Shown: one piece after another, positions 46,460 through 54,903 of the stretch
How positions within the stretch are numbered: the first letter of the stretch is position 1
Layout: every line of letters starts with the position of its first letter
Translations under genes and position numbers: made by a program
Assembly: GCF_024273235.1 (NCBI RefSeq)
Contig: NZ_JANBVH010000004.1
Location: forward strand, 1 to 64,000
Reading direction: 5' to 3'
From: Sphingomonas faeni
GTDB lineage: Bacteria > Pseudomonadota > Alphaproteobacteria > Sphingomonadales > Sphingomonadaceae
Length of the DNA stretch: 64,000 bases
Notes under the pieces: model-generated
What the model was told of the DNA's origin: nothing
Databases searched by the model: none
The model's input: the letters and a program-made list of their open reading frames with translations, nothing else

Positions 46460-47944
46460 TTAACCGCCGACCCGCACCGCCAGCAATTGCGCGACCTTCG
46501 CCTTGAACGCCCGCAGCTTCGCGCCGGACAATTGCGCGACGCTCGCGAACGAGACCGAGCGCGGGTTGATCGCGGTGCCGTTCTTCCAGACTTCCCAGTG
46601 CAGATGCGGCCCGGTCGACATGCCGGTCGAGCCGATATAGCCGATCACCTGCCCCTGCCGGACCCGCGTACCCGACGACACCGCGATCCGGCTCATATGG
46701 CCGTAGCCGCTCGCCATGCCGCCGCCGTGGACGAGCTTGACGAAATTGCCGTAGCCGCCGGTTCGCCCTGCGAACGCGACCCTGCCGTCGGTCATCGCGT
46801 GGATCGGCGCACCATAGGGCGCGCCGATGTCGAGGCCCTTGTGCATGCGCGTGAAGCCGAGCAGCGGGTGCGTCCTGAGCCCGAAGCGCGAGGTGATCCG
46901 CCCGATCACCGGCATGCCCGATACCGCGCGGCGCTCGGTCTGGCCGTTCGCGTCGAACCAGCCGCCGCGGCTCGCATCGTCGTCTTCGACGTTCGCCGCA
47001 TCGGGGGCGAACCGTACGAGCTGCACCTTGCGGCGGCCCTGGTCGATTCCGGCGAACAGCAGGTCGCCGATCCGGGTCTCGCCGGTCGCCGCGCGTTCGC
47101 GCGCGACGATCAGGTCGAAGCTGTCCGAGGCGGTCACGTCGCGGCCGATCGACAGCCGGGTCGAGATCGCCTTGATGAACGACTCGACCGCCTTGGCCGG
47201 CACGCCGGCCGCCCGCGCGGAGCGGTAGAGGCTGGAGCCGACGAGACCCTGGATACGCAGCGGCGTCGAGTCGATCGCGATCGGCTTGCGGTTCGCCGTC
47301 AGCCCGCCCGCACCCCGTGCAAGCGACAGCGCCAGATCGAACCGCGCGCGAAAATCGAGCTTCTCCAGTGGCCGGGCCACGGTCCGGTCCGCCCGCCGAC
47401 CGAGCGTCAGCGCGATCCGCGTGCCCGCCGGGATCGCCGTCGGATCGACCGACTGCGCGACCAGCGCCGCCGCCGCCTCGGCATCGTTGCGACCGACGCC
47501 GGCGCGCATCAGCACGCGGTCGAAGCTGTCCCCCTCGCCGAGCGTCGCGGAGAGATCGACGCTCGGCCGCTCGGGCACTTCGGCCAGTGGCGCGACGAGA
47601 TCGTTCGCCCCCATCCGCCGCCCCGTCGTCGCACCCTGGGCGAGCGGCGAGATGCCCTGCGCCCGCGTCTCCTCCCACTCGGCGCCGGCGAGTGGCGTCG
47701 GCACCGTGCCGACCAGCGGCCGCATGCCCGGCGACAATATCCAGGTCGCGGCACACAGCGCGGTGCAGGTCGCAAGGCCGCGCCACCAGTCGCGGCTGCC
47801 GATCCGCGCGCCGAGATCGGGTACCCAGTCGATGCGGGAGGGGGCGGCTTTGGGCGCAGGGCCAGCCTGCCGGTCGAGCGCACGGCCAAACCCGCGCGCC
47901 CCGCCGCCCGCCAGTTCCAGCGCTTGATCGTTCTGCAAATACAC
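46460..47944 (-). CDS. M23 family metallopeptidase (LytM-type, membrane-anchored)
   Basis: About 494 residues. A cytoplasmic N-terminus leads to one transmembrane helix (LATCTALCAATWILSPG), a periplasmic linker domain with GEGDSFDRVLMRAGVGR (similar to the OapA/LysM-like part of MepM), then the M23 peptidase: HKGLDIGAPYGAPI with the zinc His/Asp and GPHLHWEVW with the second zinc His. All zinc ligands are present, so it should cut peptidoglycan cross-links during growth. The frame is open to 48139 through an RP-rich low-complexity stretch; I take GTG 47942-47944 (VYLQNDQALELAGG) as the start. Confidence 0.85.
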   Translation of the reverse strand: MYLQNDQALELAGGGARGFGRALDRQAGPAPKAAPSRIDWVPDLGARIGSRDWWRGLATCTALCAATWILSPGMRPLVGTVPTPLAGAEWEETRAQGISPLAQGATTGRRMGANDLVAPLAEVPERPSVDLSATLGEGDSFDRVLMRAGVGRNDAEAAAALVAQSVDPTAIPAGTRIALTLGRRADRTVARPLEKLDFRARFDLALSLARGAGGLTANRKPIAIDSTPLRIQGLVGSSLYRSARAAGVPAKAVESFIKAISTRLSIGRDVTASDSFDLIVARERAATGETRIGDLLFAGIDQGRRKVQLVRFAPDAANVEDDDASRGGWFDANGQTERRAVSGMPVIGRITSRFGLRTHPLLGFTRMHKGLDIGAPYGAPIHAMTDGRVAFAGRTGGYGNFVKLVHGGGMASGYGHMSRIAVSSGTRVRQGQVIGYIGSTGMSTGPHLHWEVWKNGTAINPRSVSFASVAQLSGAKLRAFKAKVAQLLAVRVGG

Positions 47945-48134
47945 GCGTGCCCGCCCCGAAATCACGTCCAGATCTTCGTGTGCCGGGTTGTGGCGGCGAC
48001 ATGCTAAAGTCAAATTAACCCGGGGCCGCCGGGGGCTTGGCGGCGGCGGGGCGTGCCCGGGCCGGGGCGGACGAAACTTAGCAGCCGATGCTTGGCTCTC
48101 CTGTCTGGTTTTAGAGGGCGTCCGAACCCGATCC

Positions 48135-48240
48135 ACCACCCCGGCGAAGGCCGGGGCCCAATTGGGTAGGCCAAGGTAACGAGGCGCTGACCTCCGTTAA
48201 GCCTGTTCCCCAATTGGGCCCCGGCCTTCGCCGGGGTGGT
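48135..48240. repeat. Intergenic inverted repeat, family B (copy 3)
   Basis: CCACCCCGGCGAAGGCCGGG and CCCCGGCCTTCGCCGGGGTG arms enclose CCAATTGGG-type boxes. It lies in the 421-bp gap between the divergent M23 and SUV3-like genes. The rest of that gap (47945-48134 and 48241-48365) is GC-rich and shows no gene I would defend. Confidence 0.9.
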
Positions 48241-48365
48241 ACTGGATCGAGGCGACGGTCGAGCCAGACGACCGAGCGAAGGAACCCGGCAATTCACCCC
48301 GTCAACACCCCGCAATTCCGCGCAGGTCATTGCGCACGCCCGCTTTACCCCCGATGTTGTCGGCC

Positions 48366-50858
48366 ATGAGCGACGATGTCTCCGCTGGCGTGACCGCGGT
48401 CCTCGGCCCGACCAACACGGGCAAGACGCACCTCGCGATCGAGCGGATGTGCGCGCATTCGAGCGGCATGATCGGCTTTCCGCTGCGGCTGCTCGCGCGC
48501 GAGGTCTATGACCGGGTGGTCGCGATCAAGGGTGCGAACCGGGTGGCGCTGGTTACCGGCGAAGAGAAGATCGTGCCGCCCGATGCGCGCTGGTTCCTGT
48601 GTACCGCCGAGTCGATGCCGGACCGCGACGTCGCGTTCGTCGGACTGGACGAGGCGCAGTTGGGCGCGGATCCCGAGCGCGGGCATGTCTTTACCGATCG
48701 CCTGATGCGCGCGCGGGGGCGCGAGGAAACGATGATCCTCGGCTCCGAGGCGCTGCGGCCGATGATCAAGGCGCTGGTGCCCAAGGCGGAGATCGTCAAC
48801 CGGCCGCGCTTTTCGACGCTGACCTATGCGGGCGCGAAGAAGATCAGCCGGTTGCCCAAGCGGTCGGCGATCGTCGCGTTCTCGGCGGAGGAAGTGTACG
48901 CGGTCGCCGAGATGCTGCGGCGCCTGCGCGGCGGCGCGGCCGTCGTCATGGGGGCACTGAGCCCTCGGACCCGCAACGCGCAGGTCGCGATGTTCCAGGC
49001 GGGCGAGGTCGATTATCTGGTCGCGACCGACGCGATCGGCATGGGGCTCAACATGGACGTCGCGCATGTCGCGTTCGCCAGCCTCAACAAGTTCGACGGC
49101 AAGCGCCAGCGTCGGCTGACGGTGGCGGAGATGGCGCAGATCGCCGGCCGCGCGGGGCGGCACCAGCGCGACGGCACGTTCGGGGCGCTGTCCGACGACG
49201 GCCCCGGCGCTTTCCTGCCCGAGGAAGTGCTGGCGATCGAGGAGCACCGGTTTCCGCGTCTCGAGAACCTCTATTGGCGGCAGGGCGAGCCTGACTTCTC
49301 CAGCATCGATGCACTGGTGGCGAGCCTGGAGGCGCGGCCTCCCGCGGGTGTTTTGCGCGCTGCGCCTCAGGCGCTCGATCTCGGCGTGTTGAAGCGGTTG
49401 GCGGAAGAAGGCTGGGTGCGCGAGCGGGCGCGGCATCCGGCGATGGTCGCGCGACTGTGGGCGGCGTGCGGCGTGCCCGATTTCCGCAAGGTTGGCCTCG
49501 ACCCCCATGCGCGCTTCGTGTCGCGGCTGTTCGGGCATCTGAGCGAGGGGCGGGGGCATATTCCGCACCAGTGGTTCGCCGACGAGATCGCGCGGCTCGA
49601 TACGGTGGCGGGCGACGTGCCGGTGATCGCCGGGCGGATCGCGGCCACCCGCATCTGGGCGTATATCGCGCAGCGGGCGGACTGGCTGGCCGAGCCGACC
49701 TTGTGGGCCGCGCGCACTGCCGCGCTGGAGGAACGCCTGTCGGATGCGCTGCATGCGAGCCTGACGCAGCGGTTCGTCGACAAGCGCACGACCGCGCTGA
49801 TGCGACAGATCGGCGCGGATGCGGGCGCGCTGCCGGTGGTGATTGGCCCCGAGGGCGAGGTGATGGTCGAGGACCATCCGATCGGTCGCCTCGACGGGTT
49901 CCGCTTTACCGTCGCGGCGGACGCACGGGCGAGCGACAAGAGGTTGCTGCTGGCGGCGGCGGAAAAGCGCCTGACCGGCGAGCGCTCGCGGCGCGGGCAG
50001 TCGCTGGTCGATGCGCCCGATGCCGACATCGCACTCGACGATGCGGCGCAGATCGTCTGGGCAGGGCATCCGGTCGCCAAGCTCGGCGCAGGGCCGTCGT
50101 TCGCGCGGCCGAAGCTGGTGCTCGAACGGTCGCTCGACTGCCTCGACAAGCCCGCGCGGGATCGGATCGAGGCGCGTCTGTCGCTGTGGCTTGCGGGCAT
50201 GCTGAAGCGGCGGATCGCGGTGCTGGTTCATCTCGCCGACTTGAGTCGCGATCCCAACGCGACGCCCGCGTTGCGCGCGGTCGCCAGCGCGATCGAGGAG
50301 GCCGGCGGGATCCTGCCGCGGTTGCCGATGCGGCTCGCGCTCGACGCGATCGATCCCGAGGACCGCAAGCGGTTGCGCAAGATCGGCATCACGATCGGTG
50401 CGCTCGACCTGTTCGATGCGCGGTTGCTCAAGCCCGAATCGGCGCGCTGGCGGCGTATCCTCGCGGCGGCTCGCGGTACGACGATCGCGGCGCCGCGCGA
50501 GGGCGCCACTGTGCTGGCGCGTGGCAGTGATGGTGCGGTTCTCGAGGCAGGGTTCCGGCCCCTCGGGCTCCAGGCGGTGCGCGTCGACCTGATCGAGCGG
50601 ATCGCCCGCGCCGCGCACGACTCGCGCCAGGGGCGTACGCCGTTCGCGCCCGATCCGGCGCTAGCCACGTCGATCGGGCTCGACCCGGCGTCGCTGGATC
50701 GGTTGATGGCCGAACTCGGCTTTAAGGCACTGGCGGGGGACACGCCGCGCTGGGTCTGGCGAGGGCGTCCGCCCGCACGTGCCGTCGCACCCGCCCCGAT
50801 CGATCCGTCGCGGCAGAATGCGTTTGCCGGGCTCGCCGCACTGGTCCGCCATGGTTGA
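48366..50858 (+). CDS. SUV3-like RNA/DNA helicase
   Basis: 830-residue superfamily 2 helicase similar to mitochondrial SUV3, the helicase of the mitochondrial RNA degradosome. Walker A is LGPTNTGKTH (GPTNTGKT at 14-21), Walker B is LDEAQLG (DEAQ at 95-98), then SPRTRNAQVAMFQAGEVDYLVATDAIGMGLNM and AQIAGRAGRHQRDG, the helicase C motifs. The C-terminal half has the SUV3-type domain (EEHRFPRLENLYWR). ATG 48366 starts just before the ATPase core; twelve extra codons are open upstream. The S4-domain gene follows within 7 bp. The alphaproteobacterial protein is thought to be the ancestor type of mitochondrial SUV3. Confidence 0.9.
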   Translation: MSDDVSAGVTAVLGPTNTGKTHLAIERMCAHSSGMIGFPLRLLAREVYDRVVAIKGANRVALVTGEEKIVPPDARWFLCTAESMPDRDVAFVGLDEAQLGADPERGHVFTDRLMRARGREETMILGSEALRPMIKALVPKAEIVNRPRFSTLTYAGAKKISRLPKRSAIVAFSAEEVYAVAEMLRRLRGGAAVVMGALSPRTRNAQVAMFQAGEVDYLVATDAIGMGLNMDVAHVAFASLNKFDGKRQRRLTVAEMAQIAGRAGRHQRDGTFGALSDDGPGAFLPEEVLAIEEHRFPRLENLYWRQGEPDFSSIDALVASLEARPPAGVLRAAPQALDLGVLKRLAEEGWVRERARHPAMVARLWAACGVPDFRKVGLDPHARFVSRLFGHLSEGRGHIPHQWFADEIARLDTVAGDVPVIAGRIAATRIWAYIAQRADWLAEPTLWAARTAALEERLSDALHASLTQRFVDKRTTALMRQIGADAGALPVVIGPEGEVMVEDHPIGRLDGFRFTVAADARASDKRLLLAAAEKRLTGERSRRGQSLVDAPDADIALDDAAQIVWAGHPVAKLGAGPSFARPKLVLERSLDCLDKPARDRIEARLSLWLAGMLKRRIAVLVHLADLSRDPNATPALRAVASAIEEAGGILPRLPMRLALDAIDPEDRKRLRKIGITIGALDLFDARLLKPESARWRRILAAARGTTIAAPREGATVLARGSDGAVLEAGFRPLGLQAVRVDLIERIARAAHDSRQGRTPFAPDPALATSIGLDPASLDRLMAELGFKALAGDTPRWVWRGRPPARAVAPAPIDPSRQNAFAGLAALVRHG

Positions 50859-50865
50859 AGGCGCG

Positions 50866-51159
50866 ATGCGGATCGATCGGTTCCTGTGGTTCGTGCGGCT
50901 CGCCAAGACACGCAGCGCCGCGCAGGCGATCGCCGAGAGGGGCCGCCTCCGCATCGACGGCCGCCCGATCGATCGCGCGCACTGCCCGGTGCGGGTCGGG
51001 AATGTGCTGACGTTTGCGGTGGAGGAGCGGGTGCGGGTGATCCGGGTCGAGGCGCTGCCGGTCAGGCGAGGGCCGGCGCCCGAGGCGCAAGGGTGCTATC
51101 AGGATTTGATTGCGGGGAGGACGCCGGCCGGTACCGTCCGCGATCCTGCCTCCGAATAA
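50866..51159 (+). CDS. S4 domain RNA-binding protein (HslR-like)
   Basis: 97-residue protein consisting of an S4 fold: MRIDRFLWFVRLAKTRSAAQAIAERGRLRIDG. This matches Hsp15/HslR, which binds stalled 50S subunits carrying peptidyl-tRNA. The ATG at 50866 has GAAGG at close spacing; an earlier ATG at 50851 overlaps the helicase stop by 8 bp and would add five residues. Cotranscribed with the SUV3-like gene, so both probably act on RNA. Confidence 0.88.
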   Translation: MRIDRFLWFVRLAKTRSAAQAIAERGRLRIDGRPIDRAHCPVRVGNVLTFAVEERVRVIRVEALPVRRGPAPEAQGCYQDLIAGRTPAGTVRDPASE

Positions 51160-51162
51160 CTG

Positions 51163-51287
51163 ATCCTCCCCCGCCAGGGGGAGGTGGCACCGAAGGTGAC
51201 GGAGGGGGAGGCAAGCGATCACCTCCGTTGCGTGTTCTCCCCCTCCGTCTGGCAAGTGCCAGCCACCTCCCCCTGGCGGGGGAGGAT
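51163..51287. repeat. Intergenic inverted repeat, family A (copy 2)
   Basis: 125-bp element with the same arms as the copy at 4999 (ATCCTCCCCCGCCAGGGG and its complement). It starts four bases after the S4 gene stop and lies before fdxA. The inner part differs from copy 1 in several places but keeps GGTGACGGAGGGGGAGG and CCCCTCCGTCTGGCAAG. Confidence 0.92.
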
Positions 51288-51410
51288 TTAGGGGGCGACA
51301 AAGCCTGATAACGTCTCGCACAAGCCCAGCTATGATTGACGCGACGGGCCTGCGCGCATAGTCGCTGGCGCGTTCGTCGCCGGGAAGGAATCCGGCCCAG
51401 GAGTTCTGCA

Positions 51411-51752
51411 ATGACCTACGTCGTCACCGATGCCTGCATCCGCTGCAAGTACATGGACTGCGTGGAAGTGTGCCCGGTCGACTGCTTCTACGAAGGCGAG
51501 AACATGCTGGTGATCAATCCCAGCGAGTGCATCGACTGCGGCGTGTGCGAGCCCGAATGCCCCGCCGAGGCGATCCTGCCCGACACGGAAAGTGGTCTCG
51601 AGCAGTGGCTCGAGCTGAACACGACCTTCTCGGCGCAATGGCCCAACGTCACGCGCAACGACAACCAGACCCCGCCGGATGCCGACGCAATGAAGGGTGT
51701 CGAGGGCAAGTTCGACAAGTATTTCTCGCCGGAGCCGGGCGCGGGCGACTGA
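51411..51752 (+). CDS. fdxA: 7Fe ferredoxin
   Basis: 113-residue ferredoxin with one 3Fe-4S and one 4Fe-4S cluster. N-terminal cysteines are Cys9, Cys17 and Cys21 (CxxxxxxxCxxxC), with Cys25 extra, then [11 protein letters not shown] gives Cys40, Cys43, Cys46 and Cys50. The spacing matches the Azotobacter FdI type. ATG 51411 follows AGGAG. The frame upstream to 51336 is not part of the gene. It sits between the S4 gene and carD on the same strand, probably with its own promoter because repeat A2 intervenes. Confidence 0.95.
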   Translation: MTYVVTDACIRCKYMDCVEVCPVDCFYEGENMLVINPSECIDCGVCEPECPAEAILPDTESGLEQWLELNTTFSAQWPNVTRNDNQTPPDADAMKGVEGKFDKYFSPEPGAGD

Positions 51753-51957
51753 TCGATCCCGGTTAGGTCAAGCCGGCTGCCATGTGCCGCCCAGGTGCGG
51801 CTGGTAATTTTGTTGCAAAGCTGCTATTGGGTCCGCGACGGGCGCGATGACGATAGTCGTGCGCCTGGCGTGAGTTAGACCTATCCCTCCCCCGATGCAG
51901 CAGCGACGAGCCCTTCGTCGAGGCGTCGCGTGGAGGCCTGATCCGGAAAGGCCCCAA

Positions 51958-52491
51958 ATGGCTGCCAAGGCACTGTCCTTCGATGTCGGTGATTTCGTCG
52001 TTTACCCAAAGCACGGGGTCGGCCGTGTGATCGAGCTCCAGCGCTCGGAAATCGCCGGCATGACACTGGAACTCTACGTCCTCCGGTTCGAGAAGGAGCG
52101 CATGACGCTCCGCGTGCCGACCAACAAGGCCGAAAGCGTCGGCATGCGCAAGCTGTCGTCGGACAAGACGATGCGCGAGGCGATGGACACGCTCAAGGGC
52201 AAGCCCAAGGTCAAGCGCACCATGTGGTCGCGCCGTGCGCAGGAATATGAAGCGAAGATCAACTCGGGCGACCTCGTGTCGATCGCCGAGGTGGTCCGCG
52301 ACCTGTTCCGTGCCGACGACCAGCCCGAGCAGAGCTATTCCGAGCGCCAGATCTTCGAAGGCGCGACCAGCCGTCTCGCGCGCGAACTGGCGGCGATGGA
52401 AGAGCTCGACGAGCCCAAGGCGCAGGAGAAGATCCTCGACATCCTCCGCGCCGCCGCCGCGATCTACAACAAGGACAAGGTGCCGGCGTAA
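51958..52491 (+). CDS. CarD family transcriptional regulator
   Basis: 177-residue CarD/CdnL-type protein that binds RNA polymerase beta and stabilises open complexes, especially at rRNA promoters. The N-terminal RNAP-interaction domain shows FDVGDFVVYPKHGVGRVIEL, and the basic helical C-terminal domain begins near WSRRAQEYEAKINSGDL. ATG 51958 follows GGAAAGG and matches family starts. An intrinsic terminator follows at 52518. The 205-bp upstream gap shows no repeat and should hold the promoter. Confidence 0.94.
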   Translation: MAAKALSFDVGDFVVYPKHGVGRVIELQRSEIAGMTLELYVLRFEKERMTLRVPTNKAESVGMRKLSSDKTMREAMDTLKGKPKVKRTMWSRRAQEYEAKINSGDLVSIAEVVRDLFRADDQPEQSYSERQIFEGATSRLARELAAMEELDEPKAQEKILDILRAAAAIYNKDKVPA

Positions 52492-52517
52492 CTGCCGGGC
52501 GCTTTGCCGAGACGAAA

Positions 52518-52550
52518 GGGCGGTCCTGCGGGGCCGCCCTTTTTCGTTTT
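52518..52550 (+). terminator. Intrinsic terminator after carD
   Basis: GGGCGGTCC and GGGCCGCCC form a 9-bp stem with one G-U pair around TGCG, followed by a five-base T-run. It ends 60 bp after the carD stop. Confidence 0.9.
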
Positions 52551-52565
52551 GCACCGACCTCAACG

Positions 52566-52847
52566 ATCCTCCCCCGCCAGGGGGAGGTGGCACCGAAGGT
52601 GACGGAGGGGGAGGACACGGCACAGAGGTTTTCCCTTTCCGCCCCCTCCGTCTGGCAAGTGCCAGCCACCTCCCCCTGGCGGGGGAGGATTGAGAGCCCC
52701 CCCTTAACCCCCTGGCGGGGGAGGATTGAGAGCCCCCCCTTAACCACCCCGGCGAAGGCCGGGGCCCAATTGGAGAGGTCGGCGTGACGGAGTGCCGCCT
52801 CAAGTTAGCGACGTTTCCCAATTGGGCCCCGGCCTTCGCCGGGGTGG
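52566..52847. repeat. Repeat cluster: family A (copy 3), 36-bp tandem duplication, family B (copy 4)
   Basis: Within the 624-bp gap after carD: 52566-52690 is a full family A element; its right end, with the following GATTGAGAGCCCCCCCTTA, is duplicated once in tandem with a 36-bp period (about 52674-52745); and 52744-52847 is a full family B element (ACCACCCCGGCGAAGGCCGG and its complement). The tandem copy shows that arm sequence can duplicate locally. After 52848 the DNA becomes AT-richer. Confidence 0.9.
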
Positions 52848-52997
52848 AGCAAGTGGGATGGAGCAAGTATTGTAAGTATTTGTGGCGATATACACTGCCC
52901 CTTCCACTAATCTGAACGTAACCTTGCCATCGATCAAGAAAGCGACCGGCAGGATCGTTACACGCAAAATTCAATCGCAGACTCCATCGTCGGACAA

Positions 52998-53047
52998 GTC
53001 TCGCCCTACCGGCTGAACGTCTCGCCGGACGGAGCGACCGTCTCGCC
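52998..53047. promoter_or_regulatory. Three GTCTCGCC direct repeats at exact 21-bp spacing
   Basis: GTCTCGCC occurs at 52998-53005, 53019-53026 and 53040-53047. The 21-bp period puts all three on one face of the helix. They lie 69 bp before the ATG of the lipoprotein gene at 53116, a suitable place for operators of a regulator that binds cooperatively. Function is inferred from geometry only. Confidence 0.5.
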
Positions 53048-53115
53048 GGATATCGATTGTCATTGCCCCGACTCTCCGCTGACTGACGCCATCCATGTTT
53101 GGAAAGGTTAAGTCT

Positions 53116-53427
53116 ATGCGTACGAATCTCCCGAAATATCCGACCGTCGCCCTGATCCTCATCGCCGGGGTTGGCCTGAGCGGTTGCGCCACGAAGGGCT
53201 TCGTCCGGGATCAGATCGCGGTGGTCAACACGCGGATCGACGGCATGGACGGTCGCCTGCGGACGGTCGAAGGCACTTCCGGCCAGGCACTCGCCCAGGC
53301 ACAGGCCGCCGCCGGCCAGTCGCAGCAGAACGGCCAGCGTATCGACCAGCTCAACGGCCGCGTCGATGGCCTCGACCAGCAGATGCAGATGCAGGCCCAG
53401 CAGCGCCAGCGCAAGCCGCGCGGCTAA
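53116..53427 (+). CDS. Small lipoprotein with heptad-like repeats
   Basis: 103-residue predicted lipoprotein. Signal and lipobox: VALILIAGVGLSGCATKG (cysteine near 24). The mature part is almost all polar with Gln, Ala, Asp and Arg (RIDGMDGRLRTVEGTSGQALAQAQ, then QRIDQLNGRVDGLDQQ), suggesting a coiled-coil like the Lpp or Pal-associated type. Start ATG 53116 has GGAAAGG upstream; ATG 53095 would add seven residues and may also be used. I do not recognise a named family. Confidence 0.75.
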   Translation: MRTNLPKYPTVALILIAGVGLSGCATKGFVRDQIAVVNTRIDGMDGRLRTVEGTSGQALAQAQAAAGQSQQNGQRIDQLNGRVDGLDQQMQMQAQQRQRKPRG

Positions 53428-53480
53428 GCCATCCTCGCTAGCGCCTGCATCGACGGACAGCCTTGCTGGACGATATCATC

Positions 53481-54278
53481 ATGACGTCCGCAGGGTTGCT
53501 TCGTTGCGCCTGCCGTACGGGCATGGGCTCATGGCTGGCGCTTGGGCTCGTCGCACCGCAGGCCGCGCTGGCCGGTGGGGCGGCGAGTGGGGCCATAAGT
53601 GGGGCGGTGGGCAAGGCTGCCGTCGCCACCAAGTCGCGCAAGGCCAAGGCGCCGAAGCGGTCCCGCACCAAGGCCGCCAAGCCGGTCGAGGCGGCCCCGC
53701 TGGTCCTGCCGCCGCAATCGGAGCCGGCGAGTCGCATGATCGCCTGGATCGCGGCCGAGCACGATAATGCCGGGCTGCCCTATGTCGTCATCGACAAGCA
53801 GGCGGCATCGCTGCTCGCGTTCAGCGCCAAGGGCGACTTTCTCGGCCAGACCCCCGTTCTGCTCGGCGTCGGCGTAGGGGATGATTCCTCGCCGGGCGTC
53901 GGTGCGAAGGACCTTGCCGATATCGGTCCGGCCGAGCGGACCACGCCGGCGGGACGGTTCGTCTCGAAGTTCGGCCGCGCCTTTGGTCACCAGCGGGTGA
54001 TCTGGGTCGATTATGCCAATTCGGTCGCGATCCACGCGGTGATCACCACGCACAAGAGCGAGCACCGCGTCGACAGGCTGGTGTCGCCGACGCCGGACGA
54101 CAACCGCATCAGCTTCGGCTGCATCAACGTCGGCACCAAATTCTACACGCGCACGCTCACGCCGTTGTTCCAGAAGAAGGGCGGCATCGTCTATATCCTG
54201 CCCGACACCAAATCGCTCGACGACGTGTTCCCACGCGTGCGCCTGTTGCCCTATGTCAGCGCCGCAGTCGGCAGCTAG
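53481..54278 (+). CDS. L,D-transpeptidase (YkuD family)
   Basis: 265-residue exported protein with a YkuD-type domain. After a hydrophobic stretch and a Lys/Ala-rich linker (KSRKAKAPKRSRTKAAK), the catalytic domain shows SVAIHAVI and NRISFGCINVGTKFY, the HxxxSxGC signature with the catalytic cysteine. These enzymes form 3-3 peptidoglycan links or attach proteins. It has an unusual insertion between the two motifs (VITTHKSEHRVDRLVSPTPDD). ATG 53481 is chosen over TTG 53463. It may be cotranscribed with the next gene, 27 bp away. Confidence 0.86.
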   Translation: MTSAGLLRCACRTGMGSWLALGLVAPQAALAGGAASGAISGAVGKAAVATKSRKAKAPKRSRTKAAKPVEAAPLVLPPQSEPASRMIAWIAAEHDNAGLPYVVIDKQAASLLAFSAKGDFLGQTPVLLGVGVGDDSSPGVGAKDLADIGPAERTTPAGRFVSKFGRAFGHQRVIWVDYANSVAIHAVITTHKSEHRVDRLVSPTPDDNRISFGCINVGTKFYTRTLTPLFQKKGGIVYILPDTKSLDDVFPRVRLLPYVSAAVGS

Positions 54279-54305
54279 GGCGCTGTCCGGCGCAGAGGAA
54301 ACGTC

Positions 54306-54680
54306 ATGATCTTACTGATGCTTGCCGGAGCCGCCGCGGCTTCCGGACTCGCCGGCCACCCCGCAGATCGCCCGACTGATCGAGCACGCGATCGGCCGGT
54401 CGTGGTGAGTTCGCTCACGACCCAGCAGCTGCTCGAATATTGCCGGGGCAAGGACAGCGATCCGACCGCCAATTTCTGCACCGGCTACATCCTCGGCGAG
54501 TTCGACGCGTTGTCGTTGTCGGGCGACATCTGCCCGTTGCCGGCCCGCGCCTCGAACATCGAGGTCGCTGCGGCGGTGCGGAAGTATCTGCGCGCACGGG
54601 CCAAGAAGACGGGGACCGGCGCGCCCTCCTTCGTCGTCCGCGATGCCCTGCGCGACGCCTACCCCTGCAAGGGGCGCTGA
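54306..54680 (+). CDS. Rap1a/Tai-like exported protein
   Basis: 124-residue protein with a short signal-like N-terminus (LLMLAGAAAASGLA). The remainder fits the Rap1a/Tai fold: four cysteines in LLEYCRG, NFCTGYILGEFDAL, DICPLPA and DAYPCKG, with the FCTGYI centre. Rap1a and Tai proteins neutralise type VI secretion amidase effectors, but many homologues occur without any secretion system; no T6SS gene is in this window. It follows the L,D-transpeptidase at close range. Confidence 0.75.
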   Translation: MILLMLAGAAAASGLAGHPADRPTDRARDRPVVVSSLTTQQLLEYCRGKDSDPTANFCTGYILGEFDALSLSGDICPLPARASNIEVAAAVRKYLRARAKKTGTGAPSFVVRDALRDAYPCKGR

Positions 54681-54689
54681 GCGCTGGAA

Positions 54690-54813
54690 TTCCTCCCCCG
54701 CCAGGGGGAGGTGGCTGGCCCTTGCCAGACGGAGGGGGCGGAAAGCGAAACGACTGTTCCGTGCCCTCCGCCTCCGTCACCTTCGGTGACACCTCCCCCT
54801 GGCGGGGGAGGAT
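54690..54813. repeat. Intergenic inverted repeat, family A (copy 4, opposite orientation)
   Basis: Same terminal arms as the other family A copies (CCTCCCCCGCCAGGGGGAGG and complement), but the inner segments are swapped: the TGGC/GCCA-CGGAGGGGG part follows the left arm and the CTCCGTCACCTTC part precedes the right arm. The element is therefore inserted in reverse orientation relative to copies 1-3. Confidence 0.9.
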
Positions 54814-54851
54814 CGGTCAAATTCCGCATCCGCCGCCCGCGTAATTTCGCT

Positions 54852-54892
54852 TTGCAGCCCTCTCGATCAGGTGTATTGCTCAAACAATACAC
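54852..54892 (+). promoter_or_regulatory. Predicted promoter with perfect 8-bp inverted-repeat operator
   Basis: GTGTATTG (54871-54878) and CAATACAC (54885-54892) are perfect complements around a six-base spacer. A possible promoter, TTGCAG (54852-54857) and TATTGC (54874-54879) with 16-bp spacing, would have its -10 inside the left half. The right half abuts AGGAGG, the ribosome binding site of the next gene. The geometry suits a dimeric repressor. The binding protein is not encoded nearby as far as I can see. Confidence 0.6.
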
Positions 54893-54903
54893 AGGAGGAT
54901 GCG

